From DATKZH01 sp964475955 (lineage in GTDB: Bacteria; Planctomycetota; Planctomycetia; Pirellulales; Thermoguttaceae): 16,477 bases of DNA. The notes under the pieces are model-generated. The model was not told the DNA's origin. It searched no databases and saw nothing but the letters and a program-made list of their open reading frames with translations. Position 1 is the stretch's first letter. Every line of letters starts with the position of its first letter. Shown one piece after another: positions 14,674 through 16,477 of the stretch. The translations under genes and the position numbers were made by a program. The stretch lies in assembly GCA_964475955.1 (NCBI GenBank), contig CAYYZY010000175.1, positions 1 through 16,477 of the forward strand, read 5' to 3'.

Positions 14674-15288
14674 TCAATGGGGGGGCTGGACGCCGAGCAG
14701 CAGGCGCACCATCTCAGCCTCGTTGTCGACCTCGAGCTTCTTCAGCACGCGCGCACGGTGCTTGGCGGCCGTTTGCAAACTAATGCCCAGCTCCGCTGCG
14801 ATCATCTTGACCGACTTGCCGGCGTAAAGCATCTCCCTGACCTCTCGCTCGCGGGGCGTGAGCCGATCCAGGCGGGCCTCGGTCTCCTGGCAGCGCGACT
14901 GAAGGCCACGCTGACGGCGATCCTCGCCCAACGCCTCCTCGACCCGGCCCAGAAGCGCCTCGTCGTCGACCGGCTTCTCGAGGAAGTCGACGGCGCCCTG
15001 CCTCATCGCCCGGGCGCACTGGGCCACATCGCCGTGGCCCGAGACGAAGATGATCGGCGGATTGCTCTCCTGCGACGCAAGCCGCTGCTGTAGTTCCAGC
15101 CCGTCCATCTCCGGTATGCGCAGGTCGAGCACGAGGCAGTGGGGGCGGTCCGGGTGGTAGGCGGCGAGGAACTCGCGCGAGGAGGAGAAGGTCTCGACGC
15201 AAAATCCTTCCGACTCCAGCAGCCATCGCATCGAGCGGAGCGCGCCCAGGTCGTCGTCGACGACGAACACCGTCGCGTCAAAGGTCAT
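14674..15288 (-). CDS. FixJ-type response regulator B
   Basis: A 204-residue regulator, the usual FixJ length. The receiver (about 5-120) has VFVVDDD, phospho-acceptor D55 (LVLDLRIPEMDG), FVSGHGD and the lysine of EKP. A LuxR-type DNA-binding domain follows (LTPREREVREMLYAGKS, then IAAELGISLQTAAKHRARVLKKL). ATG 15288 is chosen because it starts four residues before the receiver and AAGGAA lies seven bases upstream; an earlier in-frame start at 15336 would add 16 residues and deepen the overlap. It overlaps the end of the FixL-like kinase by 11 nt, so the two form a cognate pair in one transcript. It would bind promoter DNA when phosphorylated; the targets are unknown. Confidence 0.92.
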   Translation of the reverse strand: MTFDATVFVVDDDLGALRSMRWLLESEGFCVETFSSSREFLAAYHPDRPHCLVLDLRIPEMDGLELQQRLASQESNPPIIFVSGHGDVAQCARAMRQGAVDFLEKPVDDEALLGRVEEALGEDRRQRGLQSRCQETEARLDRLTPREREVREMLYAGKSVKMIAAELGISLQTAAKHRARVLKKLEVDNEAEMVRLLLGVQPPH

Positions 15289-16435
15289 CGGAGTATTCCT
15301 TGGGGACCCTTGGTAGTGTGAAATGAAACGCCGCACCGTGTGGCTCGTTGTGCGTAAACCAAATCTCCCCGCCGTGCGCTTCGACGATCGACCGGCTGAT
15401 GGCCAAGCCCATTCCGAGCCCGCCTTGCTTGGTGGTCGCGAACGCCTCGAACGGCCGCCCGGCCAAGTCGGGCGCGAGACCAGGCCCGCTGTCGCGCACC
15501 GCGAATTCTACGAGTTCCTCCTGCACGGATCGAGCCGTGATGGTCAACTCGCGGCGCTCGGGAGGCACGTCGGCCATCGCTTCCAGCGCGTTTCGCGCCA
15601 AATTGGCGATCACCTGCTGAACCTGGACCGGATCGACCAGCATGGTCGCTAGATTGGTGTCGAACTGGAAATCGAAGCGGGCGCGCCGCCGCCGGATTTC
15701 GGGCTCCATCAGCTTCAGTGCCTCTCGAAGCATGGCTTCCACGTCGACGGTGGAACGATGCGGCTCCCTGCGGCGCACGAAATCGCGCAAACGGGCCACG
15801 ATCCTCGAGGCCCGAGTCACCTCCGAGCCGGCCTGCTCCATCGCACTGGTGATCGCTTCGATCAGGCCGGGATGCTCCCCCTTGGCCAGGCGGCGTCTCA
15901 CGCCGTTGAGGTAGTTCCGGATGGCATGAAGCGGTTGGCTGAGTTCGTGGACCAAAGCGGCCCCCATCTCGCCCACCGAATGCACGCGCTGCAAGTGAGT
16001 TACCTCGGCGCTGAGTTGCTGAAGTCGCTCCTCGGCCCGCTTCCGCTCGGTGATGTTCTCGTGCGCCACCACGACGCGCCGCGGCCCCTCGTCCGAGAAG
16101 CGCGTGACGTGGCCCACGAACCACCGCTGCCGATCCGGACTGTGACAGGGGTATTCGATTTCGAACTTGGGCGCCTCGCCGCGCAGCACGGCGCGGATCC
16201 CCGACGCCGCCTCTTGCGCCTGTTTGGCGTCCTCGCCGGTCGCTCGATCGCAGACCGCGAGGTAGTCGGCCCCTTCGCCCACGTCGTGGACGCGGGCGTC
16301 GTTGTCTTCAGCGAACTCGCGCCACGCCCGATTCACCGAGAGAATCACACCGTTCTCGTCGAGGATGGCGATGTTCGACGAGAGCGCGTCGAGCGTCGAT
16401 TGCAGAAACCGCTCCGATTCTCGTCTAGTGTTCTG
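15278..16435 (-). CDS. FixL-like PAS histidine kinase, 5' end missing
   Basis: The frame is open from 16435 to the stop at 15280-15278 (385 codons). A PAS domain covers the first part (RESERFLQSTLDALSSNIAI onward, ending at HENITERKRAEE). A FixL-type kinase core follows: His at 15949-15947 (LVHELSQPLHAIRNYL), N-box NLARNALEAM, G1 DSGPGL, F-box FEAFATTK and G2 GLGMGLAISRS. The PAS lacks the FixL RHD haem motif. No ATG precedes the PAS; the only standard in-frame start is GTG 16348, which lies inside the PAS, and a TGA at 16438-16436 closes the frame. Family resemblance begins beside a CTAG (16425-16428), so the gene looks cut by an insertion. If nothing restores a start, the kinase is probably poorly expressed or inactive, leaving regulator B without its partner. 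Confidence 0.8.
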   Translation of the reverse strand, partial: QNTRRESERFLQSTLDALSSNIAILDENGVILSVNRAWREFAEDNDARVHDVGEGADYLAVCDRATGEDAKQAQEAASGIRAVLRGEAPKFEIEYPCHSPDRQRWFVGHVTRFSDEGPRRVVVAHENITERKRAEERLQQLSAEVTHLQRVHSVGEMGAALVHELSQPLHAIRNYLNGVRRRLAKGEHPGLIEAITSAMEQAGSEVTRASRIVARLRDFVRRREPHRSTVDVEAMLREALKLMEPEIRRRRARFDFQFDTNLATMLVDPVQVQQVIANLARNALEAMADVPPERRELTITARSVQEELVEFAVRDSGPGLAPDLAGRPFEAFATTKQGGLGMGLAISRSIVEAHGGEIWFTHNEPHGAAFHFTLPRVPKEYSDDL

Positions 16436-16477
16436 TCACAGCTTAATTGTCGGGTAGACCGACTTTAGTTTCGTTCG
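16427..16477. mobile_element. Possible insertion-sequence end at a CTAG target
   Basis: From CTAG (16425-16428) rightward the sequence changes character: TAGTGTTCTGTCACAGC, then GTCGG-N5-CCGAC (16449-16463), clearly more AT-rich than the kinase gene. The kinase frame ends with a TGA inside this stretch. IS630-type elements insert at the TA of CTAG, and the terminal sequence looks to me like that family, from memory only. The rest of the element is outside the window. Confidence 0.4.

Noticed and set aside
1..16477. CRISPR array, tRNA or rRNA genes
   Set aside because: No regularly spaced direct repeats and no tRNA- or rRNA-like sequences were seen on either strand.
349..16477. Whole window as a composite transposon flanked by two copies of one element
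   Set aside because: The two edge sequences do not resemble each other: a transposase-like start on the left and a different, CTAG-flanked end on the right.

Overview
GC-rich bacterial DNA, almost entirely devoted to signal transduction. Family content (HDOD proteins, HD-GYP response regulators, kinases with a GIAHEINTP-type H-box, FixJ-like regulators ending in KHRARVL) and a planctomycete-like transposase start suggest a member of the Planctomycetes. This is a judgement from remembered families, not a search; a deltaproteobacterium is the main alternative.

Left edge (1-404): the start of a minus-strand transposase-like gene that runs off the window. A perfect 14-bp inverted repeat encloses its Shine-Dalgarno sequence and start codon.

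Plus-strand block (618-12976): eight genes. The first five are tightly packed (7-nt gap, then overlaps of 26, 26 and 4 nt): an HDOD protein; a PAS-PAS kinase whose first PAS keeps the FixL haem-pocket residues; a receiver-HD-GYP protein with all catalytic motifs; a receiver-HDOD protein; and a receiver-HD-GYP protein whose active site is lost. After short gaps come a large hybrid kinase (PAS-GAF-PAS-Cys-rich GAF-PAS-HisKA-HATPase-receiver), a receiver-kinase fusion paralogous to the first kinase, and a receiver with a C-terminal remnant resembling a kinase H-box without its histidine.

Minus-strand block (13305-16435): a FixL-like kinase and a FixJ-like regulator overlapping by 11 nt, then about 630 nt further a second FixJ-like regulator. 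The gap between the regulators holds two copies of a palindrome TGCGA-N5-TCGCA, also found upstream of the plus-strand operon, and a minus-strand fold (three-way junction followed by an intrinsic terminator) that may be a small RNA or a structured 3' UTR. The kinase lacks its 5' end: homology stops next to a CTAG, beyond which the sequence looks like an insertion-sequence end.

Taken together, the window encodes four kinases and eight receiver domains, one probable cyclic-di-GMP phosphodiesterase with a pseudoenzyme relative, and two HDOD proteins. A likely reading is oxygen or redox sensing coupled to cyclic-di-GMP turnover. The shared palindrome is the best candidate for a regulatory link between the two blocks.
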